Positions 31,486 through 39,709 of a stretch of DNA of 39,717 nt are shown piece after piece. This DNA is from SZUA-365 sp034002405. Its GTDB lineage: Bacteria; Bacteroidota; Ignavibacteria; SZUA-365. A program made the position numbers and the translations under genes. The notes beneath the pieces are model-generated. The model was not told the DNA's origin and made no database searches. It worked only from the letters and a program-made list of their open reading frames with translations. The stretch is taken from contig JAVFAS010000031.1 in the NCBI GenBank assembly GCA_034002405.1, positions 1 to 39,717 of the forward strand, in the 5' to 3' direction. Position 1 is the first letter of the stretch. Every line of letters begins with the position of its first letter.

Positions 31486-32703
31486 TTACGCTTGTTCGGT
31501 CCCCGAGCTGCGATCGGTCAAAGCAGCGACGCCAGGAAGAATGCGTCCTTCGAGCAGCTCGAGCGACGCGCCGCCGCCGGTCGACACATGCGAGACGCTA
31601 TGGTCGAGTCCCGCCTGCGCTACCGCCGCCGCCGAGTCGCCACCGCCGATCACGGTTACCGCACCGGCGCGTGTCGCGGCGGCCAGCGCCTCGGCGATCG
31701 CGAAGGTGCCCCGGGCGAATGCCGGCATTTCGAAGACCCCCATTGGTCCGTTCCAGACGATGGTCCTGGCCTCCGCGATGACCGCGGAAAAATGCGCGAT
31801 GGTCTCCGGTCCGATGTCGAGTCCCATCATCCCGGCGGGAATCTCCGTGACGGGCACGATCCGCGTTTCGGTATCGTTTGAAAACGCCTGTCCGACCACG
31901 GTATCGACCGGGAGCAGCAGGCGTTTGCCGGTGGTCTTCGCCTGCGCGAGAAGCTCTCGGGCGAGATCGAGCTTGTCCTCCTCGAGCAGGGACGTGCCGA
32001 TTTCCATTCCCTGCGCCTTGAGGAAGGTGAACATCATGCCCCCGCCGATGAGCAGTGTATCGACCTTGGTGAGCAGGTTTGCGATGACATCGATTTTTCC
32101 GGAAATCTTCGCACCGCCAAGAATGGCCAGGTACGGTCGCTCGGGATTGCCGACCGCACGGCCGAGATAGTCGATTTCCTTTTCCATCAGCAGGCCGGCA
32201 AGGGCGGGACGGAGAAAACGTGCCACTCCCTCGGTGCTTGCATGGGCGCGATGCGCCGTTCCGAAGGCATCGTTGACGAACACATCCCCCAACGCGGCGA
32301 GTCCACGCGCGAAGGTCTCGTCGTTGGCCTCCTCCTCCGGATGGAAGCGGAGATTCTCCAGCAACAGGACGTCGCCCGGACGCAGCGCCGCGGCCATGGC
32401 CTCGACATCCGCGCCGACACAATCAGGTGCGAACATGACCGATCGTCCGAGCAGCGCGGAGAGGCGCAGTGCGACGGGCCGCAGACTGTAGCGTGGATTC
32501 GGCGCGCCCTTGGGACGTCCGAGATGGCTCATGAGAATGACCGACGCACCGTGCGCGAGCAGCGCGTTGATCGTGGGGAGGCTCGCGACGAGGCGCGTGT
32601 CGTCGGTGATCTCCAGCGCGTCGTCGAGCGGGACGTTGAAATCAACGCGTGTGAGGACGCGCGTGCCCCCGAGCGCCACGTCACGGATGGTCAACTTGTT
32701 CAT
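31486..32703 (-). CDS. pgk: Phosphoglycerate kinase
   Basis: 405 aa, normal length. It transfers phosphate from 1,3-bisphosphoglycerate to ADP in glycolysis. N-terminal substrate-binding motifs RVDFNVPL (17-24 region), SHLGRPKG and ENLRFHPEE; the domain boundary FVNDAFGTAHRAHAS; and the C-terminal nucleotide motif GGGDSAAA with STGGGASLE. AAGGAG lies upstream of the ATG at 32703. It follows gapA on the same strand but is separated from it by a strong terminator, so it has its own promoter somewhere in 32704-32830. Confidence 0.97.
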   Translation of the reverse strand: MNKLTIRDVALGGTRVLTRVDFNVPLDDALEITDDTRLVASLPTINALLAHGASVILMSHLGRPKGAPNPRYSLRPVALRLSALLGRSVMFAPDCVGADVEAMAAALRPGDVLLLENLRFHPEEEANDETFARGLAALGDVFVNDAFGTAHRAHASTEGVARFLRPALAGLLMEKEIDYLGRAVGNPERPYLAILGGAKISGKIDVIANLLTKVDTLLIGGGMMFTFLKAQGMEIGTSLLEEDKLDLARELLAQAKTTGKRLLLPVDTVVGQAFSNDTETRIVPVTEIPAGMMGLDIGPETIAHFSAVIAEARTIVWNGPMGVFEMPAFARGTFAIAEALAAATRAGAVTVIGGGDSAAAVAQAGLDHSVSHVSTGGGASLELLEGRILPGVAALTDRSSGTEQA

Positions 32704-32829
32704 GTCATGCTCCTTCCGATACTGCGTGCATTCTGTTCCGGTAAAAGGATTTCAGACGCGAATATGTGAAAAACCGAGGACATACGCGTCCTGCCTCCAC
32801 CCGGCGTCGTGCCGGGCGCCGCGATCGCG

Positions 32830-32868
32830 AAAACAAAAACGTGACCCGCAGGCAAGCCGCGGGTCACG
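32830..32868 (-). terminator. Rho-independent terminator of gapA
   Basis: 10-bp stem (CGTGACCCGC 32840-32849 with GCGGGTCACG 32859-32868), 9-nt loop, then UUUUUGUUUU on the minus strand. A textbook intrinsic terminator. Confidence 0.93.
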
Positions 32869-32888
32869 ATCCGTCACCGTGGCGGCAT

Positions 32889-33878
32889 TCAACCCGCAAG
32901 TTTCTTGACCAGGTCGACAACCCGGCAGCTGTATCCGTACTCGTTGTCGTACCAACCCACGACCTTTACCATGTTTCCATTCACCATCGTGCAGCGCGCG
33001 TCCAGAATGCACGAATGCGGATTTCCGATGATGTCGCTCAATACGACAGGGTCCTCGCAGTATTCCAGGATTCCCTGCATCGGACCCTCGGCCGCCGCCT
33101 TCATTGCGGCGTTGACTTCCTCGATGCTGGTTTCACGGTTCAGCACCGCGACGAAATCCGTGATCGAGCCATCCGGGGTTGGCACGCGCAGGGCGAAGCC
33201 GTCGAGGCGGCCCTTCAGTTCTGGAATCACCTTGCCCACGGTGCGCGCGGCGCCGGTCGTGGTCGGGATGATATTCGTTGCGGCGGCACGGGCACGGCGC
33301 AGGTCCCGGTGCGGAAGATCGAGCAGCCGCTGGTCGTTCGTATAGCTGTGCACCGTCGTCATCAGGCCCTTCTCGAGGCCGAAGGTGTCGTGCAGCACCT
33401 TCACCATCGGTGCAAGGCAGTTGGTCGTGCAGGAAGCGTTCGAAACGATCTGTTCGTCGCCGGTGAGAATGTGATCGTTCACACCCAGCACGACCGTCGC
33501 GTCGATTTCGTCCTTGGCCGGGACGGTGAGGACGACCCGCTTCGCGCCATTCTTGAGATGATTGCTGAGCGCCTCGCGCTTCAGGAAAATTCCGGTGGCT
33601 TCGATCACGACGTCGACGCCGCTCCAGTCGAGATTCGCCGGATCGCGTTCGGCGGTGATCTTGAGCCGGTCGCCGTTGATGATCAGGTCGGTCCCGTCGA
33701 CGGTGACCGTGCCCTGGAATTTGCCATGCACGGAATCATACTTGAGGAGATGCGCCAGGGTCTGGGCATCGGTCAGATCGTTGATGGAGACAAAATCAAA
33801 CCCGCCCACTTCGAGGGCGCGGCGGAAGACAAGACGTCCGATGCGTCCGAAGCCATTGATTCCAACTTTAATTGCCAT
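32889..33878 (-). CDS. gapA: Glyceraldehyde-3-phosphate dehydrogenase
   Basis: 329 aa from the ATG at 33878 (MAIKVGINGFGRIGR); a longer frame to 33956 is rejected because it reads into the promoter. NAD-binding GFGRIGR at 9-15 and D34, indicating NAD preference. Catalytic C150 in SNASCTTNC and H177 in TVHSYT. It oxidises GAP to 1,3-bisphosphoglycerate, the substrate of the neighbouring pgk. Expressed from a sigma-70-like promoter and ended by the terminator at 32830-32868. Confidence 0.97.
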   Translation of the reverse strand: MAIKVGINGFGRIGRLVFRRALEVGGFDFVSINDLTDAQTLAHLLKYDSVHGKFQGTVTVDGTDLIINGDRLKITAERDPANLDWSGVDVVIEATGIFLKREALSNHLKNGAKRVVLTVPAKDEIDATVVLGVNDHILTGDEQIVSNASCTTNCLAPMVKVLHDTFGLEKGLMTTVHSYTNDQRLLDLPHRDLRRARAAATNIIPTTTGAARTVGKVIPELKGRLDGFALRVPTPDGSITDFVAVLNRETSIEEVNAAMKAAAEGPMQGILEYCEDPVVLSDIIGNPHSCILDARCTMVNGNMVKVVGWYDNEYGYSCRVVDLVKKLAG

Positions 33879-33927
33879 GCTGCGTTCCCGTGCGTTGTTG
33901 ATGATTCTCGTTTTGGCTGAATTCTGA

Positions 33928-33956
33928 AAATTAGACGCAGGTCGCGCCAAAGTCAA
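33928..33956 (-). promoter_or_regulatory. Sigma-70-like promoter of gapA
   Basis: On the minus strand TTGACT (33951-33956) and TAATTT (33928-33933) are separated by exactly 17 bases, which places the transcript start about 43 bases before the gapA ATG. Confidence 0.65.
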
Positions 33957-34016
33957 TGCAGAAAGAACGGAAACCAGCCATGGATCGTGCCCGCATCGGC
34001 GGGTCTGGTCTATGCA

Positions 34017-35411
34017 TCATTTCCGGAGCAGCTGTTGGCGCAGAAGGACGTCCTCCGCCTCACGGGCGCGACGCACGTCTTCGGCCTCGTCGGTCTTGCC
34101 GACCTTGCGCAACGCGGATTCCAGAAGCCCGGTCAGGGTGTCGCGGATCCCGATTCGGATACGCTGATCCTGTATTTGCAACCATGCGTGCTGCTCGTTG
34201 AGGCGGCGCAGGCGATGGATGACCTGTCCCGGTCGCGCGGAATCCTTCATCGCATGCTGGTTGACCCTCCGCAGGTAGGCGGTCACGTCGATATTCGGAT
34301 CGTCGCCCGCGCCGTGGATACGTCGCACGCGATCGAGTGTTGCCTGCACCGTTGTCGAGTCGGCGACCATCTGCTTGAGCCGAAGATTGTATCGCGGAAG
34401 CATGCGAAGCCGAACGGCGTCGGCGCGATGGTGCGGAAAGCCACGCTGTTCGAGATTGTAGATGAGTCCGAGGCAGAACTCTCGCGTGAGGTTGGTGGTC
34501 ACGAAATTGAGGCCCGCGCTCAGGATGAGATCGCCCGTGCCACCCGTGAGCAGGGAGAATTTGTCGATCAGGTTTTGCCGCATGAACAACGCCTGGTTAT
34601 GCGCGCGCTGGATGTCGCCGCCGGCGAGGGTGCGGCGCGTCCGCAAGAACTGCAGGGTCTTGACGGGTTCCCGGTATCCGAGGATTTCGAGTATGCCCAT
34701 GGCCTGACTGAAGCCGACCTCCACGTAATAGTGCACGGGACCGCGCTTCGCGAGTTCGCTCACCTTGCGCATCAGCTGTTTGTTGCCCGGAAACTTTGCG
34801 TTGGCGATGATATTGAAGCGTGTGGTGTCTGGATACCCGAGGTCGACATACGTATCGCGGGGGATGGACATGAATTCGACCACGGCCGAGTCGGGGTTGA
34901 TCGTGACCAGATGGATCGCATCGGCGCGCGCGCTGCGCGCGGAGAGCCGCGAATCGATCCCGATGATCAGGATGTTGATGAGCCGTCCGCGGACAGGGGG
35001 GAGATGGGAGATGTTCGCGAGTTGCGCCTGGGTGGCGGAATCCTCGGCAATGGGTCGCAAAGGCAGGCGTGCGCGTCGCTCGCTCGGCAGACGCTCGGCA
35101 TCGGTGCGCGCGGTGTCCTCGCCCTCTTGCTCGATCGCCGCGTCGCGTACGCTCTTGGCCGCCTCTTCCAGCGACCCTTCCTGCGCGAGGAAATACAGTT
35201 CATCCGTCGCACCCTTGGCGAGCCGCAATCCCGCTCGCATCGCGGAAGCGGGCCCCGGCATCCCCGGAATCATCGATGCGAGCAATCCCCAGGCACCGAT
35301 GAACACCACGAGCCAGAAGCCGGTGCGGAAGAGAATGATGAGCCGACGTTTCCCGCGGGAAATGGGTGCATCGTTTTCAAGAATTTCCGGAAGATCAGAT
35401 TTCGGCGGCAT
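34017..35411 (-). CDS. LytR-CpsA-Psr (LCP) family protein
   Basis: 464 aa. Cytoplasmic N terminus, one membrane helix at about 24-46, then an external LCP domain (about 140-330). Key residues: D153 in IIGIDSR, R162 and D164 in ARADAIHL, R185 in SIPRDTYV, and the later LAGGDIQRAHNQ. LCP enzymes transfer undecaprenyl-linked glycopolymers to cell-wall or other acceptors. The C-terminal ~120 residues are charged and helical. Its ATG lies three bases after the stop of the metH-like gene, so the two share a transcript, although no functional link is obvious. Confidence 0.9.
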   Translation of the reverse strand: MPPKSDLPEILENDAPISRGKRRLIILFRTGFWLVVFIGAWGLLASMIPGMPGPASAMRAGLRLAKGATDELYFLAQEGSLEEAAKSVRDAAIEQEGEDTARTDAERLPSERRARLPLRPIAEDSATQAQLANISHLPPVRGRLINILIIGIDSRLSARSARADAIHLVTINPDSAVVEFMSIPRDTYVDLGYPDTTRFNIIANAKFPGNKQLMRKVSELAKRGPVHYYVEVGFSQAMGILEILGYREPVKTLQFLRTRRTLAGGDIQRAHNQALFMRQNLIDKFSLLTGGTGDLILSAGLNFVTTNLTREFCLGLIYNLEQRGFPHHRADAVRLRMLPRYNLRLKQMVADSTTVQATLDRVRRIHGAGDDPNIDVTAYLRRVNQHAMKDSARPGQVIHRLRRLNEQHAWLQIQDQRIRIGIRDTLTGLLESALRKVGKTDEAEDVRRAREAEDVLLRQQLLRK

Positions 35412-35414
35412 GCC

Positions 35415-37340
35415 TTATTTCACGTTGAAATATTTCGCTTCGGGGTGATGCACGATGATCGCGCTGGTGCTTTGTTCCGGGACGAGCTGATATTCATCGG
35501 TCAGGGTGATGCCGATGCGTTCGGGCCGGAGCAGGGTGAACAGTTGCGCCTGGTCCTCGAGGTTGGGACAGGCGGGGTATCCGAACGAATACCGGGAACC
35601 CTGATACCCCTGCGAAAACAGGCGCCGGATGTCCGCGGCGTCCCTGCCGTCAATCCCCAGCTCGACACGAATCGCTTTATGCCAGTATTCCGCCAGTGCC
35701 TCGGCGCTCTCGACCGTCATCCCGTGGATATAGAGATAGTCCTGATACTTGTCCTGTTCGAACAGCGCGGCGGTATACTCGCTGGCCCGTGTGCCCATCG
35801 TCACGACATGGAACGCACAGACGTCGATGATGCCGTCGTTGATCGGGCGGAAGAAATCCGCAATACAAAGATAACGGTCTCCGGATTGGCGCGGAAATGT
35901 GAATCGCAGCCATTCGGTGAGCTCCGCCGCCGTGTAATCCGCCCGCTCCCACGGGGTGAAGAGTTCCTCGATCTCCGCTCCGCGTGGACGATAGATGACC
36001 AGGTCGTCTCCGTCCGACTGGCAGGGGAAATAACCATAAACGACGGCGGGGTGCAGGACGTGTTCGCGCTTGAGTTGCAGCTTCAGCTGCTCGAGGCGCG
36101 GACGGACCACGGTCTCGAGTTCCCGCCGGTACTCGTCCTCGCTCCGCGTTCCCCTGCGAAACTGCCATTGCCCGCGGACGAGCGCGACCTCATTGATGTA
36201 TTCATAGACCTTTTCGATGGCGATGTCCGTCACGAGTTTCGATCCATAAAACGGGACGCGGGGGAGGGGGACATCACGCGCGACCTCCGACCGCAGCCGG
36301 AACACCGGTCGACGGTCGCGTGTCCCGACGATGGCGCGGTGTCCCTCGGCCTGACGCGCCTGGGCGTCGCGCAGATGCAACGCCGCTTCCATCGCCGCAC
36401 CGCCGGGTGCGTGCTGTTCTTCCGGCGTTCTCTTCTCGTCCGTACCCGTGACGGAACCGGACGCGTTGGATGTCGTCATGTCGACTCGTGTCGTCTCATC
36501 CGCATTCCGGGCAGGAGGATCGGTTTCCAACGGCACGGCATCGGTGGTGCCGTGCGCGGTGTGCCGTGCCGCGGGATCCGGTCGGAGGCCGCCACCGAGA
36601 ATTTCATTCATGAAATGCAGTCCGTCGAACGCGTCACGCGCATAGCGGACGGGGCCGTCGTAGAGCGGACGGAGATCGTCCTCGACGAAGCGCCGTGTCA
36701 GCGCGGCCCCGCCGAGCATGACCGGGAGCGAGATCCCCCGGGCGCGCATGAGGGAGAGATTCTCCTTCATGACCAGGGTGGACTTGACCAGCAGTCCGCT
36801 CATGCCGATGGCATCGGCATGCTGCTCGGTCGCGGTGGCGAGCATCTGTTCGACCGGAACCTTGATGCCCAAGTTGATGACGCGGTAGCCGTTATTCGTC
36901 AGGATGATGTCGACGAGGTTCTTTCCGATATCGTGGACATCTCCCTTGACCGTCGCGAGCACGACCGTGCCCTTCACGCTGCTGTCGGTCTTTTCCATAT
37001 GCGGCTCCAGCAGGGTCACCGCGGCCTTCATGGTTTCAGCCGATTGCAGCACGAAGGGAAGCTGCATCTGACCGGACCCGAACAGCTCGCCGACGGTGCG
37101 CATCCCGTCGAGCAGGATGTCATTGATGATGGAAAGCGGATCGTGCGCACGCATCGCCTCCGCGAGGTCGCGGTCGAGGCCAATGCGGTCGCCGTCGACG
37201 ATGCGTCGCCGGAGCCGATCCTCCACCGTGGCGGGCGCAGCCGCCGGGTCGGCCGGCGCCGCCTGTCGGCTGTCGGCGAAATGTTCCATGAAGGCGTGCA
37301 ACGGATCATACGTGCACCGCCGTTCGTGTTCCGTCGTCAT
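35415..37340 (-). CDS. Stand-alone C-terminal half of cobalamin-dependent methionine synthase (B12 and AdoMet activation domains)
   Basis: 641 aa. The short N terminus (DPLHAFMEHFAD) matches the sequence that follows the pterin domain in full-length MetH. Cap helical domain about 40-118. B12-binding domain about 120-250 with DVHDIGKN (axial H136), MSGLLVKS (S181) and LGGAALT. A variable, Pro/Thr/Ala-rich linker spans about 251-350. The AdoMet activation domain (about 355-641) has RSEVARDVPLP, RGQWQFRRG, YFPCQSDG, GSRYSFGYPACPN and PEQSTSAIIVHHPEA. The homocysteine and methyltetrahydrofolate domains are absent, and the 212 bases upstream are AT-rich non-coding DNA, so this is a genuine split. 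AAAGG lies seven bases before the ATG. Confidence 0.9.
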   Translation of the reverse strand: MTTEHERRCTYDPLHAFMEHFADSRQAAPADPAAAPATVEDRLRRRIVDGDRIGLDRDLAEAMRAHDPLSIINDILLDGMRTVGELFGSGQMQLPFVLQSAETMKAAVTLLEPHMEKTDSSVKGTVVLATVKGDVHDIGKNLVDIILTNNGYRVINLGIKVPVEQMLATATEQHADAIGMSGLLVKSTLVMKENLSLMRARGISLPVMLGGAALTRRFVEDDLRPLYDGPVRYARDAFDGLHFMNEILGGGLRPDPAARHTAHGTTDAVPLETDPPARNADETTRVDMTTSNASGSVTGTDEKRTPEEQHAPGGAAMEAALHLRDAQARQAEGHRAIVGTRDRRPVFRLRSEVARDVPLPRVPFYGSKLVTDIAIEKVYEYINEVALVRGQWQFRRGTRSEDEYRRELETVVRPRLEQLKLQLKREHVLHPAVVYGYFPCQSDGDDLVIYRPRGAEIEELFTPWERADYTAAELTEWLRFTFPRQSGDRYLCIADFFRPINDGIIDVCAFHVVTMGTRASEYTAALFEQDKYQDYLYIHGMTVESAEALAEYWHKAIRVELGIDGRDAADIRRLFSQGYQGSRYSFGYPACPNLEDQAQLFTLLRPERIGITLTDEYQLVPEQSTSAIIVHHPEAKYFNVK

Positions 37341-37433
37341 ATCTGACCTTTAGGTTTTTTCATCTGAAACTTTTTTGTGGGGCGCCGGTGTTCTTCTCGG
37401 GACCCTCATCGCCTGCGTTTTCAAGAAATTTCT

Positions 37434-37459
37434 CCCCGACGCATTTTTTCCGTCCGGGG
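37434..37459. other. Hairpin in the metH-like leader / rrf2 upstream region
   Basis: CCCCGACG (37434-37441) pairs with CGTC-C-GGGG (37451-37459) with one bulged base and a T-rich loop. It lies between the divergent metH-like and rrf2 genes, in what would be the 5' leader of metH. No known cobalamin or SAM riboswitch core was recognised around it. Confidence 0.4.
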
Positions 37460-37461
37460 TA

Positions 37462-37529
37462 TTGACAAAACCGAAAAAAGACCTTACATTTTGTACTAAA
37501 AGGTAATCATATCTTTAATTATTTTGTAC
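37462..37529 (+). promoter_or_regulatory. rrf2 promoter with paired ATTTTGTAC repeats
   Basis: TTGACA (37462-37467) and TACATT (37485-37490) with a 17-bp spacer form a strong sigma-70-like promoter. ATTTTGTAC occurs at 37488-37496, overlapping the -10, and at 37521-37529, 33 bp apart (about three helical turns). Between them is an imperfect palindrome AAAGGTAAT/CATATCTTT at 37499-37516. Position suggests autoregulation by the Rrf2 protein; the region is strikingly AT-rich for this genome. Confidence 0.6.
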
Positions 37530-37552
37530 CCACCATCTAGGAGCCATGCCTC

Positions 37553-38110
37553 GTGTTATACTCAAAAACCGCCCAGTACTCGATCCAGTCGATGCTGTTC
37601 ATCGCCACCAACAACTCCGAGCAGAACATCCTCGTGCGCGATGTCGCCAAGGAACTGGGTCTGCCGGCATCCTTCCTGAGCAAGATCCTGCAGACGCTCA
37701 GCCGTTACGGTTTCCTGAACTCGGTCAAGGGTCCGAAGGGCGGATTCTCCTTGTCGGAGAAAGGCGCCGGCTCGACCATCGCCGAACTCGTCGCGGTTGT
37801 TGACGGCCCGATGAACTTCGACATGTGCCTTGCCGGCTTCAGCCCGTGCAGCGAGGAGAATGCCTGTCCGTTCCATCACGAGTGGAAGCGTATTCGCGAG
37901 GAAATCCGTGAGCTGGTCAACAGCAAGGACATTCTCGAGCTTGCGACCGAAATGCCCGTGCGCTATCGCACACTGTTGACGGGCGAGGGTCCCGCGCCGG
38001 CGGCAAAGGCCAAGAAGGCCGCGCCCGCCAAGAAAGCCCCGGCGAAGAAAGCCGCCCCGGCCAAAAAGGCCGCCCCGGCGAAAAAGGCCGTCGCGAAGAA
38101 GAAAAAATAA
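37553..38110 (+). CDS. Rrf2-family Fe-S-type regulator with histone-H1-like Lys/Ala/Pro tail
   Basis: 185 aa. GTG start at 37553 with TAGGAG upstream; the nearby ATG at 37546 is in another frame. Winged helix (about 1-80: YSIQSMLFIA, VRDVAKELGLPASFLSKILQTL, GPKGGFSLS). Cys cluster C92, C99, C105 in the spacing typical of Rrf2 proteins (IscR/NsrR-like) that hold an Fe-S cluster, followed by the dimer helix FHHEWKRIREEIREL. Normal family members end near residue 145. Here residues 146-185 are a repeated AAPAKKA-type tail ending KKKK, like histone H1/HU tails, expected to bind DNA non-specifically. Followed by a strong terminator; divergent from the metH-like gene. Confidence 0.9.
   Translation: MLYSKTAQYSIQSMLFIATNNSEQNILVRDVAKELGLPASFLSKILQTLSRYGFLNSVKGPKGGFSLSEKGAGSTIAELVAVVDGPMNFDMCLAGFSPCSEENACPFHHEWKRIREEIRELVNSKDILELATEMPVRYRTLLTGEGPAPAAKAKKAAPAKKAPAKKAAPAKKAAPAKKAVAKKKK
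38043..38078 (+). repeat. 18-bp tandem units coding AAPAKK in the rrf2 tail
   Basis: Two adjacent 18-base units beginning GCCGCCCCGG and ending AAAAAG differ by a single base and encode AAPAKK twice; degenerate related units flank them on both sides. This points to expansion of the tail by slippage. Ends given to within a few bases. Confidence 0.6.
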
Positions 38111-38136
38111 TCCGCGTGGAGTTTCATTCTCCAACT

Positions 38137-38170
38137 AACCGGGTCGACGTCGTCGTCCCGGTTTTTTTTT
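38137..38170 (+). terminator. Rho-independent terminator of rrf2
   Basis: Stem AACCGGG (38137-38143) / CCCGGTT with additional inner pairs, directly followed by a run of about ten T residues. It separates rrf2 from miaB. Confidence 0.92.
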
Positions 38171-38304
38171 CGCCAGCACCGTGGCCTTGCGATGCCGTGG
38201 GACACCGTTCCATCCGTCATCGCCGGACCGCGTCGACGCCACATCGCATCCGCGGGCACGCGGCAACACGGGTGCGGCGTGACAGCGCGGACGGCGATTC
38301 ACAC

Positions 38305-38333
38305 TTGATTCTCCACGAGAGCCTATCTATTTT
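38305..38333 (+). promoter_or_regulatory. Candidate promoter of miaB
   Basis: TTGATT (38305-38310), 17-bp spacer, TATTTT (38328-38333), ending about 50 bases before the miaB ATG in an AT-rich stretch. Confidence 0.45.
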
Positions 38334-38383
38334 ACAAATCTATGAAATTTTGATTCATATTTCACTGACAATTTGACAGGCGC

Positions 38384-39709
38384 ATGCGACGATCAATCTA
38401 TATAGAGACCTATGGCTGCCAGATGAATTTCGCCGATACCGAGATCATCAACGGCATTCTGAACGAGCAGGGGTACGAGCTGACAACCGGATTGGAAACG
38501 GCGGATGCCATTTTCCTGAACACCTGCGCGATCCGGGACAATGCCGAACAGCGGATCTACGGTCGTCTTTCGAATTTCGAACATCTGAAAAAACGGAATC
38601 CGCACCTGGTCATCGGTATTCTTGGCTGCATGGCGGAGCGTTTGCGGGGCAACTTGCTCGAATCGACCTCGAGTGTGGACATCGTCTGCGGTCCGGATGA
38701 ATATCGCAAGCTGCCGGCACTCATCGACGAGGCGTTCCAGGGAGAGAAGGGGATTCGGACGCAGCTCTCGCGGGTCGAGACCTACGACGACATCGTGCCG
38801 CTGCGCACCGAGGGTGTCAGCGCATGGGTGTCGGTGATGCGCGGGTGTGACAAGTTCTGCACCTACTGCGTTGTTCCGTTCACCCGCGGACGCGAACGCA
38901 GCCGCACACTCGACGGTGTCGTCGCGGAAGTGTCGGATTTGTTCGCGCGTGGATTCCGCGAGGTAACCTTGCTGGGACAGAATGTGAATTCCTACCGCGA
39001 CGGCGACAACGACTTTGCCGGACTGCTCACGGAGGTGGCCGCCATCGATCCGCGGCTGCGTGTGCGGTTCACCACCTCCCATCCGCAGGACATGTCCGAC
39101 CGTCTCATCGACGCGATCGCACGGAGCGAGAACATCTGCAATTATGTTCATTTGCCGTTCCAGTCGGGCTCCGACCGTATTCTCGAGTTGATGAACCGGA
39201 CCTATTCCCGTGCGCATTATCTCGAATTGGTCCGGAACATTCGCACACGCATCCCGAACGTCGCGCTCTCGACCGATGTGATCGCGGGCTTCCCCAGCGA
39301 GACCGAGGAGGATCACCGCGACACGGTGTCGCTGATGGAGCAGGTCCGCTTCGACGGGGCGTTCATGTTCAAGTATTCACCGCGCGAAAAGACCAGGGCC
39401 TGGAACATGGGTGATGATGTGTCCGACGATGTCAAGGGCCGTCGCCTCGAGGAAATCATCACTCTTCAGCGGCGCATTTCCTACGAGATCAATCACGCCC
39501 GAATCGGATCGACCGAACGCATTCTGCTCGAAGGGCCCAGCAAGCGCTCGGATAATGAGTGGATGGGCCGCACCGACACCAACAAATCCGTGATCGTCGC
39601 GAAGGGCGATTTCGCCATCGGCCAGTACATCGACGTGCGCATTGTCAGCGCCACGTCCGCCACGCTGTTTGGCGAGCGTGTCGATGCTGTCACGACGCAG
39701 GCTGCCTGA
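38384..39709 (+). CDS. miaB: tRNA-2-methylthio-N6-dimethylallyladenosine synthase
   Basis: 441 aa, complete. Radical-SAM methylthiotransferase that adds a methylthio group to i6A37 of tRNAs reading UNN codons. N-terminal UPF0004 domain with auxiliary cluster Cys C12 (TYGCQMN), C48 (NTCAIR) and C82 (GCMAER). Radical-SAM cluster C155-x3-C159-x2-C162 in RGCDKFCTYC. C-terminal TRAM domain about 375-437 for tRNA binding. NTCAIRDNAE and QSGSD favour MiaB over RimO or MtaB. Its own upstream promoter-like sequence and the rrf2 terminator make it a separate unit. The ATG gives MRRSIYIETYG, the usual N terminus. Confidence 0.96.
   Translation: MRRSIYIETYGCQMNFADTEIINGILNEQGYELTTGLETADAIFLNTCAIRDNAEQRIYGRLSNFEHLKKRNPHLVIGILGCMAERLRGNLLESTSSVDIVCGPDEYRKLPALIDEAFQGEKGIRTQLSRVETYDDIVPLRTEGVSAWVSVMRGCDKFCTYCVVPFTRGRERSRTLDGVVAEVSDLFARGFREVTLLGQNVNSYRDGDNDFAGLLTEVAAIDPRLRVRFTTSHPQDMSDRLIDAIARSENICNYVHLPFQSGSDRILELMNRTYSRAHYLELVRNIRTRIPNVALSTDVIAGFPSETEEDHRDTVSLMEQVRFDGAFMFKYSPREKTRAWNMGDDVSDDVKGRRLEEIITLQRRISYEINHARIGSTERILLEGPSKRSDNEWMGRTDTNKSVIVAKGDFAIGQYIDVRIVSATSATLFGERVDAVTTQAA

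Noticed and set aside
33987..37346. 1119-codon open frame on the plus strand opposite LCP and metH-like genes
   Set aside because: Both minus-strand genes have full family motifs; the plus frame is low-complexity Arg/Gly/Asp/His-rich and mirrors their codon bias.
37341..37461. Cobalamin or SAM riboswitch upstream of the metH-like gene
   Set aside because: I looked for the B12-box and SAM-I/II core sequences and saw none; only one short bulged hairpin is present.
37546..37803. ATG-initiated 85-codon frame just before the rrf2 GTG
   Set aside because: Out of frame with the clear Rrf2 protein and without any domain; the GTG has a well-spaced TAGGAG.
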